DNA of 64,000 nucleotides, taken from assembly GCF_000266905.1 (NCBI RefSeq), contig NC_018027.1:3720001-3784000 (forward strand), written 5' to 3'. This document shows positions 11,383 through 20,285 of the stretch, in pieces. This DNA is from Mycolicibacterium chubuense NBB4. GTDB lineage: Bacteria > Actinomycetota > Actinomycetes > Mycobacteriales > Mycobacteriaceae. Both the position numbers and the translations under genes were made by a program. Position 1 is the first letter of the stretch. The number at the start of each line of letters is the position of its first letter. The notes under the pieces are model-generated. The model ran no database searches, had not been told where the DNA came from, and saw only the letters and a list, made by a program, of their open reading frames with translations.

Positions 11383-11991
11383 ATGACCACGGCGGATGCG
11401 GCGTCTCGGCGAAGCAGAGCGAAGTCCGATCGGCGCGAGCAGTTGATCGCGGCCGCCGAGAAGTTGATGGCCGAGCACGGTTACCTGGCGGTGCGGCTCG
11501 AGGACATCGGGGCGGCCGCGGGCGTCAGCGGGCCGGCCATCTACCGCCACTTCCCGAACAAGGAAGCGCTGCTGGCCGAACTGCTGGTCGGTATCAGCGC
11601 CAGGCTGCTCGCGGGGGCGTCGGACGTGGTGGCCCGCACCGATGACGCCGACGCGGCGCTCGAAGGACTGATCGACTTCCACCTCGACTTCGCGTTCGGC
11701 GAGTCGGATCTGATCCGTATCCAGGATCGCGATCTGGGCAGCCTGCCACCCGCCGCCAAGCGTCAGGTCCGGCGCGCGCAGCGGCAGTATGTCGAGATCT
11801 GGGTGGACGTGCTGCGCCGCCGCGACCCGGCACTGTCGGAAGCGGCGGCGCGCCTGATGGCGCACGCGACGTTCGGGTTGCTCAATTCGACGTCACACAG
11901 TGTGAAGCCGGGGAGCACGAAAGCGGCCGAGGCCAGCGCGCGAACCGTCTTGAGAACGATGACGGTCGCCGCGCTGACCTCGGCCGGCTGA
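11383..11991 (+). CDS. bkaR: TetR-family repressor of the branched-chain keto-acid operon
   Basis: A 202-residue TetR regulator. The helix-turn-helix is in the N-terminal 60 residues (LIAAAEKLMAEHGYLAVRLE, then AAAGVSGPAIYRHFPNKEAL). The remainder is an all-helical ligand domain. ATG is preceded by GGGAGG with seven bases spacing. Position and divergence from accD1 match Rv2506, described as BkaR, a repressor of this operon in mycobacteria. The ligand is probably an acyl-CoA or other intermediate of the pathway. The two GTTAAT palindromes in the shared promoter region support autoregulation together with control of the catabolic operon. Confidence 0.85.
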   Translation: MTTADAASRRSRAKSDRREQLIAAAEKLMAEHGYLAVRLEDIGAAAGVSGPAIYRHFPNKEALLAELLVGISARLLAGASDVVARTDDADAALEGLIDFHLDFAFGESDLIRIQDRDLGSLPPAAKRQVRRAQRQYVEIWVDVLRRRDPALSEAAARLMAHATFGLLNSTSHSVKPGSTKAAEASARTVLRTMTVAALTSAG

Positions 11992-12005
11992 CGGTTTATG
12001 AAGCG

Positions 12006-12161
12006 CTAATACCAGACTTTCCTGCCACCGACCGGACGGCCGATGGAACCCAGCACCCAGAACACCGCGCCGATGACGAGCAGGACGACGCCGATGTAGG
12101 TGAGGATCGAAATGCCGAAAATGAGACCCAGGATCAGCAGGATCGCACCGAGGACGATCAT
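12006..12161 (-). CDS. Small hydrophobic membrane protein (51 aa, DUF6131-like)
   Basis: A 51-codon gene. ATG at 12161 follows GGAG with proper spacing, and translation ends at TAG. The protein has two short hydrophobic segments (about residues 2-20 and 22-38, containing IVLGAILLILGLIFGISIL) and a basic tail ending GRPVGGRKVWY. It resembles the tiny DUF6131 proteins that are widespread in mycobacteria and have no known function. It would sit in the cytoplasmic membrane as a hairpin. The next minus-strand small membrane gene starts only 36 bases upstream of it, so they may be one unit. Confidence 0.75.
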   Translation of the reverse strand: MIVLGAILLILGLIFGISILTYIGVVLLVIGAVFWVLGSIGRPVGGRKVWY

Positions 12162-12196
12162 GGCCACTCCATTCCTTCGTTAATTACAGCCAGCGG

Positions 12197-12400
12197 TTAC
12201 TGACTGGGTTGCGGGACATTGCAATTCGAGACCTTCGGATTGACTCCCGCATAGTTCAGCGGACCTGCGACCACGGTCAGTGCGATGCTTCCGGCGGTGG
12301 CGCAGTTGGCGTCGCCACCCTTGAAGTAGTCGCGCTGATAGGCGGCAAACACGCCGATCAACAACCAGACGAGCACAATGACGCCGAGAATCCCTCGCAT
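12197..12400 (-). CDS. Small conserved membrane/exported protein (67 aa)
   Basis: A 67-residue protein beginning MRGILGVIVLVWLLIGVFAA, a single hydrophobic segment that could be a signal anchor. A short extracytoplasmic part with two cysteines follows (NCATAG and SNCNVP) and could form a disulfide bond. GGAGG lies six bases before the ATG. I recognise it only as a type of small hypothetical protein common in mycobacteria; no function is known to me. Upstream (12440-12480) is an AT-richer stretch with TTGACG and TAATTAT that could hold its promoter. It is probably co-transcribed with the 51-residue gene. Confidence 0.75.
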   Translation of the reverse strand: MRGILGVIVLVWLLIGVFAAYQRDYFKGGDANCATAGSIALTVVAGPLNYAGVNPKVSNCNVPQPSQ

Positions 12401-12482
12401 GCCGTGCCTCCATTCGTCTACGCCCCTGAGTGGCGCGCAGCAGAGTTTTACCCGGCGGATAATTAGGTCAAACCCGTCAAGA

Positions 12483-14357
12483 TCAACTTTCTTCTCCGGG
12501 ACCGAAGGCAGCCGTGAGCCACGTGGTCATCGCCTTGAGCAGCACCGCGCGGTTCTCCCGCTTGTCGATCTCGTGGCCGTCGTCGTCGAACAGCAGGAGC
12601 TCGGTGTGGCGGCCGAGTTCGCTGAGGGCCTCGTACATCTGCTGCGACTCGCTCGGCGGCACGTTGGTGTCGTTGAGCCCGTGCACCAAGAGCAGTGGCG
12701 CGGTGATCGCCTCGGCGCGCGGCAGCGGCGAGAGCTCTTCGAGGAGGTCGCGGTCACTGATCGGGTGACCGTACTTCGGATAGGCGGCCGCCGCGATCCA
12801 CTGCTCGGTGGTGCGGTACCAGGTGTTCAGATCGCTCATGCCGCAGATGCTGATACCGGCCGCGAATTGGTCCGGATGGAAGGCCAGGGCGGCCTGGGTG
12901 AGGTAGCCGCCGTAGGACCACCCACAGCAGGCCACGCATCCTGCGGGGGCGTGGCCGTTGTCGACGACAAAGCGCACCGCGTCGGCGACGTCGTCGATCG
13001 CGGCGAAACGCCGCTCCCGGTCGTCGGCGTGCATGAACGATCGGCCGAAGCCGCCGGACCCGCGGACGTTGGGCAGGAAGACGCAGATGCCGGCGTCGAG
13101 CAGACCGGGGAAGAACTCGTTGTACCCGGGACGGCCCTGGCCTTCGGGTCCGCCGTGCAGGAACAGCATCGCCCCGATGGTCTTCACCCCGGCCGGCGGC
13201 TGGAACAGCCATCCGGTGAACGTGAGCCCGTCGCGGGCGGTGACCGTCTCCAGGGTGGGCTCCGCGGAGGTCGGCCCGCTGCTCGGTTCGCGGTCGACGA
13301 GTTGCCACTCCCGGGTGCGGGGGTCCACCAGTTCCACCGTCGGCGGCCGCGACGGTGCCTCGACCGTCACGGCCAGCATCGTCCCGCCGGCACTGATGCT
13401 CAACTCGCCGGCGACCATGCCCGGCAGCGGAATCGGATCGTGCAGCGTGTTGTCGGCGTACTCGAGCACCTGTAATTCGCTGGCGCCGTGCATGTTCCAC
13501 AGGATCGCGATGGTCGACAGGTCGTCGCTGACGGTGAACTCGTCGATCTCGTAGCCCGGCCGCTCGGCGAGCACGTGGTAGGCCACCCCGTCCGCGGTCA
13601 CCGTCACCTCGAGCAGGCGGGCGTGCTCCGCTCCGTTCTCACTGCGGATCAGCGCCCGCACATAACCGTCGGTGCTGTTGAGTCCGTACTCCCGCGCCGG
13701 CTGGTACAGCTGGGTGATCTCTCCTTCGGCCCCGGACCGCAGCCGCCGCGGGGTGTGATCGTCGAGGATGATGCCGGTGTCGGTGGTCGAACCGGGGTCG
13801 TAGGGCAGCAGCGCGGTTTCGGTGAGTCCGCGCAACATGATGAGGTCGCGGTAGCCGCGCGGTCCCACCCGCACCAGGGACGCGCCCGCCCAGGCGTCCA
13901 CCAGCCGCCCCCCGGATCGGCGGTCGAGCACCGTCGTGGTCCCGTCGGCCGGGTCGATCAGACACGAGCTGCCCACGTTGTCTTCACCGGTCAGGATCGC
14001 CGCCACCAAAGTGCCGTCCCAGCTGATCAATTCGGCGGTGCCCTCGACCCCGGAGGGCCAGTGGTCGATCCTGCGGGCATCCCGGTCGTCGGGATCGGTT
14101 GTGACGACCCAGATCTGAGTACGGCTGCCGCCCTCGGGGGCGACCTCGCAGGCCAGCCAGTGGCCGTCGGCGGAATGCAGGACGCGGGTGACCGGTCCTT
14201 CGACGGGCAACTCGACGTCGCGCGACGAACTCGCGCGCCACCCCCGCAGGAAGCGCTGAACCGCGCGCGGGTACCCACCGTCGTCGACGAGATGGGCGAA
14301 GGCGGTGGCGTCGGGCGACATCGACGCTCCGTAGACCCGGCGAACCTGCTGTGCCAC
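12483..14357 (-). CDS. S9-family (prolyl oligopeptidase-like) serine peptidase
   Basis: A 624-residue protein. The N-terminal two-thirds has repeated WD-like beta-strand segments typical of a beta-propeller; the C-terminal third is an alpha/beta hydrolase. The nucleophile motif GWSYGG is near residue 480, Asp near 561 (VHGLNDTNVP) and His near 593 (DDDGHEI), so the triad is complete. The segment MLFLHGGPEGQGRPGYNEFF provides the oxyanion loop. There is no signal peptide, so it is probably cytosolic. It starts at GTG 14357. Such enzymes cleave short peptides or acylated amino acids; the substrate is not predictable. It interrupts the Rv2506-Rv2507 order relative to M. tuberculosis. Confidence 0.88.
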   Translation of the reverse strand: MAQQVRRVYGASMSPDATAFAHLVDDGGYPRAVQRFLRGWRASSSRDVELPVEGPVTRVLHSADGHWLACEVAPEGGSRTQIWVVTTDPDDRDARRIDHWPSGVEGTAELISWDGTLVAAILTGEDNVGSSCLIDPADGTTTVLDRRSGGRLVDAWAGASLVRVGPRGYRDLIMLRGLTETALLPYDPGSTTDTGIILDDHTPRRLRSGAEGEITQLYQPAREYGLNSTDGYVRALIRSENGAEHARLLEVTVTADGVAYHVLAERPGYEIDEFTVSDDLSTIAILWNMHGASELQVLEYADNTLHDPIPLPGMVAGELSISAGGTMLAVTVEAPSRPPTVELVDPRTREWQLVDREPSSGPTSAEPTLETVTARDGLTFTGWLFQPPAGVKTIGAMLFLHGGPEGQGRPGYNEFFPGLLDAGICVFLPNVRGSGGFGRSFMHADDRERRFAAIDDVADAVRFVVDNGHAPAGCVACCGWSYGGYLTQAALAFHPDQFAAGISICGMSDLNTWYRTTEQWIAAAAYPKYGHPISDRDLLEELSPLPRAEAITAPLLLVHGLNDTNVPPSESQQMYEALSELGRHTELLLFDDDGHEIDKRENRAVLLKAMTTWLTAAFGPGEES

Positions 14358-14454
14358 GGTGCTCGATTGTGCACGGTCGCTGCGGCGCGTGTGGCTGCGC
14401 CCGGCCCGGGCGCACTGAGCAGCTGCACAGGTACCCTGCAGCCATGAGGTGGGT

Positions 14455-15213
14455 ATGACGGATCCCTACGACCGGCGTCGCGACGAGCCGACCCAGGCGT
14501 ACGGCACCGGCCACCCCGGATACAACGATCCGGCGTATGCGAGCCAGACGCCTTACGGTTCGCCGTACCAGCCGCCGCAGCACACCGAACGCCTCACCTC
14601 CTACTCCCCTTACGGTTACGACCCGTATGCCACGGGCCAGTATCAACCGGGATACGGCTCGGAGCCACCGCCGCCGGAGGGCCCGAAGTCACCGCGGTGG
14701 CTGTGGGTGGTCGCCGGGATCGCCGTGGTCACCGTCGTCGGCCTGGTGATCGCGCTCGTGATCGTCAACAGCTCCCGGCAGCAGACCGTGGTGGCTCCGC
14801 TGCCGTCGCTGCCCGAACCCAGCGTCACCACCCCCAGTCGGGCGCCCACCACCACGTCCCGCATCCCGAGCACTCCGGTGCTGCCGTTGCCGACACTGCC
14901 GTCCGCGCCCTCCACCACGGCCCCGACGGGCACCGCGAGGCCGGGCGCCACGGACACCGTGGTCTACACCGTCGCCGGTGCGGGCCGGGTCATCAACATC
15001 ACCTACGTCGACACGGGCGGGCTGCTGCAGACCGAGTTCAACGTCATGCTGCCGTGGAGCCGCGAGGTCTCCCTGCCGGCGCCCGGCCAGAGTTCGGCCA
15101 GCGTCAGCATCATCAACGTCGGCCGGCGGGTCACGTGTTCGATCACGGTCAACGGAGTCCAGATCGAGGAGCACACGGGCGCGGGCCTGACCGTCTGCGC
15201 GGCACCCCGCTAA
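14455..15213 (+). CDS. Proline-rich MmpS-like membrane protein (Rv2507 type)
   Basis: A 252-residue protein with three parts: a cytosolic N-terminus rich in Tyr, Pro and Gly (residues 1-80), one transmembrane helix (about 82-106; WLWVVAGIAVVTVVGLVIAL), and an extracytoplasmic Pro/Thr/Ser linker leading to an MmpS-type domain. That domain contains VINITYVDTGGLLQTEFNV and LPWSREVSL, plus two Cys near the end. MmpS proteins assist MmpL lipid exporters, but no mmpL lies nearby. GTG at 14449 is in frame; ATG at 14455 is preferred because GAGG lies five to six bases before it. It is convergent with, and overlaps by 4 bases, the next gene. Confidence 0.82.
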   Translation: MTDPYDRRRDEPTQAYGTGHPGYNDPAYASQTPYGSPYQPPQHTERLTSYSPYGYDPYATGQYQPGYGSEPPPPEGPKSPRWLWVVAGIAVVTVVGLVIALVIVNSSRQQTVVAPLPSLPEPSVTTPSRAPTTTSRIPSTPVLPLPTLPSAPSTTAPTGTARPGATDTVVYTVAGAGRVINITYVDTGGLLQTEFNVMLPWSREVSLPAPGQSSASVSIINVGRRVTCSITVNGVQIEEHTGAGLTVCAAPR

Positions 15214-16520
15214 TCGAGGCGGTGCGGCGCGCGCACGGCCAGCATCCCGAGCAACCCGGCGAGCAGCACCACGAGCAGACCTCCCAGGCCGGCGCGCGCG
15301 CTGTCGAAGAGGTCGATGAACAACGAGAACAGCCACGGCGCCAGGAAGGTGGCCGCGCGCCCCGCCGTCGTGTACAGCCCGAACGCGATGCTCTCCTTGC
15401 CGTGTGCCGCCATCCGCATCATCAGCGTGCGCGCCGACGACAGCGTGGGGCCGATGAACGCGCAGAGCGCAAGCCCGCACAGCCAGAACATCAACACCCC
15501 TGACGACGCCAGCAGGACCAAGCCGATCGCGCTCATCGCGGCCAGCGACGCGACGATGACCCGCTTGGAGCCGATCCGGTCGTCGACCCGCCCGCCCACG
15601 ACCGCACCGAGGGCGGCGACCACGCACGCGGCGACCCCGAACAGCAGCACGTCGGCCTGCGACACCCCGTAGACGGTCACCCCCAGCACCGCGCCGAACG
15701 TGAACACCCCGGTGAGGCCGTCCCGGAACACGGCGCTGGCCGCGAGGTAGTACAGGACGTTGCGGTCGGTGCGCCACAACTCTCGCACCTCTGCGGCGAG
15801 CCGGCGGTAGCCGCCGAGGACGCTGACGCGCGCGCCGGCGGCCGCCGGGCCGGACCGCGCCGTGACCAGCAACGGCAGCGCGGACAGAGCGAACCACCCC
15901 GCGATCAGCAGCATCGCCGCGCGCACGTTCGCGCCGTCGGCGGCGGGCAGGTGCAGCAGGCCGCGGGTGTCACCGGCGCCGGAGACGAAGCCCAGGTACA
16001 CCACCAGCAACGCCAACACACTGCCGACATAGCCCGACGCAAGACCCATGCCCGAGATCCAGCCGGCGTTCTCGCGGGTGGACAGGCCGCGCAGCATCGC
16101 GTTGTACGGCACGGTGGCCAGCTCGCTGCAGGCCGCCGCGCATGCGAGCAGGACCAGGCCCGGCCACAGGTAGCGGTGGTCGTCCCGGATGGCGCTCATC
16201 GAGGCGGTCAGGATCACCACCAGACCCGTCAAGACGGTCAGCGCCCGGCGCCGTCGATCGGGGGCCTCGACCCACACACCGGTCAGCGGCGCCGTCAGCG
16301 CGACGACGAGCCCGGCCAGCGCCAGTGCACGCCCCAGCCAGCTCGCCGGGCTGGTGTCACCCGGCAGATCGGAACCGACCGTCTGGGTGAGGTAGACGGA
16401 GAACACGAACGTCACGACGATCGCGTTGACGGCCGTGGCGCCGAAATCCCACAGTGCCCAGGCCCCAACGCGAGCCCGCGTCGCACCGGTGGACGCCCGG
16501 ACCGCAGACGGCTCGCTCAT
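15210..16520 (-). CDS. MFS transporter (Rv2508c type, UMF1-like)
   Basis: A 436-residue integral membrane protein with about 12 hydrophobic segments. It begins with a short basic/Thr-rich tail followed by VGAWALWDFGATAVNAIVVT. The loop GVWVEAPDRRRRALTV between helices 2 and 3 is the major-facilitator motif region. The sequence resembles the UMF1 group of major-facilitator carriers; the substrate is unknown. It corresponds in position to Rv2508c. Its stop overlaps the convergent MmpS-like gene. Its start lies 26 bases from the start of cmrA on the other strand, so the two share a very short divergent promoter region. Confidence 0.85.
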   Translation of the reverse strand: MSEPSAVRASTGATRARVGAWALWDFGATAVNAIVVTFVFSVYLTQTVGSDLPGDTSPASWLGRALALAGLVVALTAPLTGVWVEAPDRRRRALTVLTGLVVILTASMSAIRDDHRYLWPGLVLLACAAACSELATVPYNAMLRGLSTRENAGWISGMGLASGYVGSVLALLVVYLGFVSGAGDTRGLLHLPAADGANVRAAMLLIAGWFALSALPLLVTARSGPAAAGARVSVLGGYRRLAAEVRELWRTDRNVLYYLAASAVFRDGLTGVFTFGAVLGVTVYGVSQADVLLFGVAACVVAALGAVVGGRVDDRIGSKRVIVASLAAMSAIGLVLLASSGVLMFWLCGLALCAFIGPTLSSARTLMMRMAAHGKESIAFGLYTTAGRAATFLAPWLFSLFIDLFDSARAGLGGLLVVLLAGLLGMLAVRAPHRLD

Positions 16521-16545
16521 GGACGCTCACGATATAGTCCGGCGC

Positions 16546-17352
16546 ATGCCAGTCCCCGCTCCCAGCGCGGATGCCCGTGCTGTCGTCACCGGCGCGTCGC
16601 AGAACATCGGCGAGGCGCTGGCCGTCGAGCTCGCGGCCCGCGGCCACCACCTGATCATCACGGCCCGCCGCGAGGAGGTCCTCAACGCACTCGCCGAGCG
16701 GCTCCGCGAACGCTACGGCGTGACCGTCGAGGTGCGGGCCGTCGACCTCGCGGATCCTTCCGCACGCGCGGCGTTCTGCGACGAGCTGGCCACCCGCAAC
16801 ATCTCCATCCTGTGCGCGAACGCGGGCACGGCGACGTTCGGGCCGGTGGTGTCGCTGGATCCGGCCGAGGAGCGAAAGCAGGTGCAGCTCAACGTCCTCG
16901 GTGTGCACGACCTCGTGCTGGCGGTGCTGCCCGGCATGGTCGAGCGCAGAGCGGGCGGCATCCTGATCTCCGGCTCGGCCGCGGGCAACTCCCCGATCCC
17001 GAACAACGCCACCTATGCCGCGACGAAGGCGTTCGTCAACACGTTCAGTGAATCCCTGCGGGGCGAGGTGAAATCGGCCGGCGTGCACGTCACGGTGCTC
17101 GCGCCCGGGCCGGTGCGCACCGAGCTGCCCGACCCGGATCAGCAGTCGCTCGTCGAGCGGCTCATCCCCGACTTCCTGTGGATCGACACCGAGTACACCG
17201 CGAAGGTGTCGTTGGACGGCTTGGAGCGCAACAAGATGCGCGTGGTGCCGGGCCTCACGTCCAAGGCGATGTCGGCGGCCAGCGGCTACGCCCCCCGCGC
17301 CGTCGTCGCGCCGATCGTCGGCGCCGTCTACAAGAGGCTCGGCGGCGACTGA
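16546..17352 (+). CDS. cmrA: Mycolate ketoreductase CmrA (short-chain dehydrogenase)
   Basis: Short-chain dehydrogenase of 268 residues, the same length as M. tuberculosis Rv2509. It reduces the 3-oxo group of the freshly condensed mycolic acid precursor with NADPH, giving the mature beta-hydroxy acid; this is the established role of CmrA. Visible features are the nucleotide-binding TGASQNIG (15-22), CANAG (90-94), the catalytic Ser region SGSAAG (142-147), and YAATK with Tyr157 and Lys161. The frame is open 40 codons further upstream over the MFS gene, but the ATG at 16546 matches the conserved N-terminus. It ends near an inverted repeat shared with the convergent ATPase gene. Confidence 0.93.
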   Translation: MPVPAPSADARAVVTGASQNIGEALAVELAARGHHLIITARREEVLNALAERLRERYGVTVEVRAVDLADPSARAAFCDELATRNISILCANAGTATFGPVVSLDPAEERKQVQLNVLGVHDLVLAVLPGMVERRAGGILISGSAAGNSPIPNNATYAATKAFVNTFSESLRGEVKSAGVHVTVLAPGPVRTELPDPDQQSLVERLIPDFLWIDTEYTAKVSLDGLERNKMRVVPGLTSKAMSAASGYAPRAVVAPIVGAVYKRLGGD

Positions 17353-17361
17353 CCCCCCTCG

Positions 17362-17424
17362 CGCCGAAATTGCATTCCACGCGCTGAAAACCGCGAAAAC
17401 CCCACGCGGAATGCAAGTTCGGCG
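17362..17424. terminator. Inverted repeat between convergent genes, probable bidirectional terminator
   Basis: Arms of about 22 bases at 17362-17383 and 17403-17424 pair with three mismatches, around the core TTGCATTCC / GGAATGCAA. It lies exactly between the stops of cmrA and the HerA-like gene. There is no U-tract, as is usual for mycobacterial terminators. Confidence 0.7.
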
Positions 17425-17426
17425 GA

Positions 17427-19010
17427 TCAGCGGCGCCTGCGCCGGCCGGTGCCGAAGAGGCTGCGGGTGATCTCGCGGCCGATCACGGTGCCCGCCGATC
17501 GCATCGCGCTCTTGAACGCCGGGCTCTCCATCATCTTGTCGAAGAATCCCGTCTCGGGGGCCGGCGCGGGCATCGGCGGCACCTCCAGCGGCGGAGGCAC
17601 CTCCACGCGCGGCGGTGCCGGCGCCGAAGGCGGCACCGGCGCTGCAGGGGGCGCCAACTTGGCGGCCAGCCGCTCGTAGGCCGAGTCGCGGTCGACCGTC
17701 TGCCCGTACTGCGCCTGCAGCGGGCTGGCCTTCGCTGCCGCCGTGATCGCCTCAGGCCCGATCGTGTCCATCAGCGAGCGCGGTGCGCGCATCCGCGTCC
17801 ACGCCACCGGCGTCGGCACGCCGTTCTCGGAGAGCACGGTGACCACCGCCTCGCCGATGCCGAGCGACGTCAGCGCGGACTCCAGGTCGTAGACCCCGGT
17901 CTTGGGGTAAGTGCGCACCGTCTTCGTCAGCGCCTTCTGATCGTCGGGGGTGAAGGCGCGCAGGGCGTGCTGGATGCGGGCGCCGAGCTGGCTGAGTACC
18001 TCCTTCGGCACGTCGGTGGGCATCTGCGTGCAGAAGAAGACCCCGACGCCCTTGGACCGGATCAGCTTGACCGTCTGCTCCACCTGCTCGAGGAACGCCT
18101 TGGAGGCGTCGGTGAACAGCAGGTGCGCCTCGTCGAAGAAGAACACCAGCTTCGGCTTGTCCAGGTCGCCGACCTCCGGCAACGTCGTGAACAAATCGGC
18201 GAGGACCCACATCAGGAAGGTGGAGAACATCACCGGGCGCGCGGCCTGGGTGCCCAGCTCCAGCAGCGTGATGACGCCCCGGCCGGACGAGTCGGTGCGC
18301 AACAGGACGTCGGGCTCGAGTTCGGGCTCGCCGAAGAACGTGTCGGCGCCCTCGGCCTCGAGGTTGACCAGCGCGCGCAGGATCACCCCGGCGGTCGTCG
18401 GCGACACCGCGCCGAGCGCTTTGAGTTCCGGCTTGCCCTCGTCGCTGGTCAGGAACTGGATGACCGAGCGCAGGTCCTTCAGGTCCAGCAAGGGCAGCCC
18501 GCGCTGGTCGGCCCAGTGGAAGATCAGTCCCAGTGTGGACTCCTGAGTCTGGTTGAGCCCCAACACCTTCGACAGCAGAATCGGGCCGAAACTGGTGATC
18601 GTGGCGCGCACCGGCACCCCGACACCGGACGTGCCCAGCGACAGGAACTCGACGGGAAACGCGGCCGGCTCCCAGGCGTCACCGGTGTCGGCCGCCCGCT
18701 GGGTGATCCTTTCGCCCGCCTGGCCGGGTCGCGACAGCCCGGATAGATCGCCCTTGACGTCGGCCATCACCACCGGGACACCCGCCGCCGACAACTGCTC
18801 GGCGAGCACCTGCAAAGACTTCGTCTTACCCGTTCCGGTCGCGCCGGCCACCAGGCCGTGCCGGTTGACCGTGGCCAGCGGCACGCGCACCCGGGCGGCG
18901 GGGTCGCACGCCCCGTCGACGACGACCGTTCCGAGTTCCAGCGCCGCCCCATCAGCGGCATAACCAGCGGCGATCTGCTGAGCAGAGGTGCCTGCGGGGT
19001 CCGTGGTCAT
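17427..19010 (-). CDS. HerA-like / DUF853 ATPase (Rv2510c type)
   Basis: A 527-residue RecA-fold ATPase. Walker A is GATGTGKT (56-63), and Walker B is [12 protein letters not shown] in the middle of the protein. The sensor region [19 protein letters not shown] resembles HerA/FtsK-type DNA translocases and the DUF853 family. A Pro/Ala-rich linker (about 440-485) precedes a C-terminal segment ending [16 protein letters not shown], a strongly basic tail that could bind nucleic acid. It corresponds to Rv2510c. The family is assumed to move DNA or remodel nucleoprotein, but the physiological role is unknown. It starts divergently 82 bases from the orn start. Confidence 0.85.
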   Translation of the reverse strand: MTTDPAGTSAQQIAAGYAADGAALELGTVVVDGACDPAARVRVPLATVNRHGLVAGATGTGKTKSLQVLAEQLSAAGVPVVMADVKGDLSGLSRPGQAGERITQRAADTGDAWEPAAFPVEFLSLGTSGVGVPVRATITSFGPILLSKVLGLNQTQESTLGLIFHWADQRGLPLLDLKDLRSVIQFLTSDEGKPELKALGAVSPTTAGVILRALVNLEAEGADTFFGEPELEPDVLLRTDSSGRGVITLLELGTQAARPVMFSTFLMWVLADLFTTLPEVGDLDKPKLVFFFDEAHLLFTDASKAFLEQVEQTVKLIRSKGVGVFFCTQMPTDVPKEVLSQLGARIQHALRAFTPDDQKALTKTVRTYPKTGVYDLESALTSLGIGEAVVTVLSENGVPTPVAWTRMRAPRSLMDTIGPEAITAAAKASPLQAQYGQTVDRDSAYERLAAKLAPPAAPVPPSAPAPPRVEVPPPLEVPPMPAPAPETGFFDKMMESPAFKSAMRSAGTVIGREITRSLFGTGRRRRR

Positions 19011-19092
19011 GGGTCGAACCCTACTGCGCGGGCCCCCCGATCACCCGGGTGTCGGCATCCTGTTTGCTCGGCTGCGCTTAATGTGGAGCCCT

Positions 19093-19728
19093 GTGCGTGA
19101 CGAACTGGTGTGGATCGACTGTGAGATGACCGGGCTGGACCTCAAATCGGATCGGCTCATCGAGATCGCGGTGCTGGTTACGGACTCGGAGCTCAACGTC
19201 CTCGGCGACGGTCTGGACGTGGTCATCCACACCGACGAGGACGCGCTGTCCTCGATGATCGACGTCGTGGCCCAGATGCACAGCAAGTCCGGACTCGTCG
19301 AGGAGGTGCGGGCATCCACCGTCGACCTCGCCACCGCCGAGGAGATGGCACTCGACTACATCCGCGAGCATGTCAAGCAGGCCAAGACCGCACCGCTGGC
19401 CGGCAATTCGATCGCGACGGACCGGGGGTTCATCGCCCGCGACATGCCCAAGCTCGACGACTACCTGCACTACCGGATGATCGACGTCAGCTCGATCAAG
19501 GAGCTGTGCCGGCGCTGGTACCCGCGCATCTACTTCGGGCAGCCGGAGAAGGGCCTGGCCCACCGCGCGCTGGCCGACATCCACGAGTCGATCCGGGAGT
19601 TGCGCTACTACCGCCAGACCGCGTTCGTGGCACCTCCCGGCCCGTCGACCAGCGACATCGCGGCCATCGCCGCACAACTCGGGCCCGGTTCGCAATCGGA
19701 TTCGGCTCCTGGGCCCTCGAACGGCTAG
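19093..19728 (+). CDS. orn: Oligoribonuclease
   Basis: A DEDDh 3'-5' exonuclease of 211 residues that degrades 2-5 nucleotide RNA and pGpG/pApA-type dinucleotides to mononucleotides. The four acidic positions are visible: [10 protein letters not shown] (first Asp and Glu), [11 protein letters not shown] (Asp) and HRALADI (His and Asp). [19 protein letters not shown] is highly characteristic of Orn. GTG at 19093 was chosen because GGAG lies five bases before it; ATG 19081 is also in frame but has no ribosome-binding site. It is followed by tRNA-His 27 bases downstream, as in M. tuberculosis near Rv2511. Confidence 0.94.
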   Translation: MRDELVWIDCEMTGLDLKSDRLIEIAVLVTDSELNVLGDGLDVVIHTDEDALSSMIDVVAQMHSKSGLVEEVRASTVDLATAEEMALDYIREHVKQAKTAPLAGNSIATDRGFIARDMPKLDDYLHYRMIDVSSIKELCRRWYPRIYFGQPEKGLAHRALADIHESIRELRYYRQTAFVAPPGPSTSDIAAIAAQLGPGSQSDSAPGPSNG

Positions 19729-19755
19729 TATGACGACGCCGCATGCGCGGCAATG

Positions 19756-19831
19756 GTGGCTGTAGTTCAGTTGGTAGAGCACCAGGTTGTGATCCTGGGG
19801 GTCGCGGGTTCAAGTCCCGTCAGCCACCCCG
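19756..19831 (+). tRNA. tRNA-His (anticodon GTG)
   Basis: A full cloverleaf: acceptor GTGGCTG pairs with CAGCCAC, the D-loop is AGTTGGTAGA, the anticodon stem is CCAGG/CCTGG with loop TTGTGAT, and the T-arm is CGGGTTCAAGTCCCG. A G at 19755 can serve as the extra G-1 opposite C73, as expected for tRNA-His. CCA is not encoded. Confidence 0.97.
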
Positions 19832-19838
19832 AACACGG

Positions 19839-19868
19839 GAACGCCGTCTACTCCGGTAGGCGGCGTTC
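19839..19868. terminator. Hairpin after tRNA-His
   Basis: GAACGCCG pairs perfectly with CGGCGTTC, and inside it CTAC pairs with GTAG around TCCG. It lies between the tRNA and the stop of the opposing NTF2-like gene, so it may terminate in both directions. No long U-tract follows. Confidence 0.75.
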
Positions 19869-19874
19869 TCGTCG

Positions 19875-20246
19875 TCAGGGGCCGGGTGCCAGGTAGGTCC
19901 CGTGGCCCTCGATGACGAGGCCGTCGTCGTTGAAGCGCAGCACCTCGCTGACCCGTCCGCCGTCCTGGTTGCGGTAGGCGATGACGACGGTGCCGATGCC
20001 CTGGTAGACGCCTTCAAGGGTGAACTGCAAGTCTGGGATGTGTGCCAGCGCCGTGGTCCAGTACTTGCGCAGCGCGGCCTTGCCCCGCACCACACCACCG
20101 GATCCCGGCACCACCCCGGCCGCCACCGGTGAGCTGAATACCACCTGCTCATCGAAATGGGCGAGCACCGCCTCGATGTCATGACGATTCCACGCTTGCA
20201 CCCACGAGACGCTGAACGCGATCGGATCGACGGTCACCACGCGCAT
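19875..20246 (-). CDS. NTF2/SnoaL-like protein
   Basis: A 123-residue protein of the cone-shaped NTF2-like fold. The N-terminal helix FSVSWVQAWNRHDIEAVLAHF is the typical start of SnoaL-like proteins, followed by VVFSSPVAAG, a middle WTTALAHIPDLQF, and antiparallel strands to the end. Such proteins act as small-molecule isomerases, cyclases or binding proteins, or have no catalytic role; nothing here identifies a ligand. No export signal is visible. The ATG start is 38 bases upstream of the end of ldtB on the same strand, but the orientation puts ldtB before it, so the two may be co-transcribed. Confidence 0.8.
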   Translation of the reverse strand: MRVVTVDPIAFSVSWVQAWNRHDIEAVLAHFDEQVVFSSPVAAGVVPGSGGVVRGKAALRKYWTTALAHIPDLQFTLEGVYQGIGTVVIAYRNQDGGRVSEVLRFNDDGLVIEGHGTYLAPGP

Positions 20247-20285
20247 CCTAGGTGGCGCAAGACGCTGTCGCCGAGCGCTTTTCGG

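Noticed and set aside
16426..16545. Upstream extension of cmrA
   Set aside because: It overlaps the MFS gene, and the conserved protein starts at 16546 with the same length as in M. tuberculosis.
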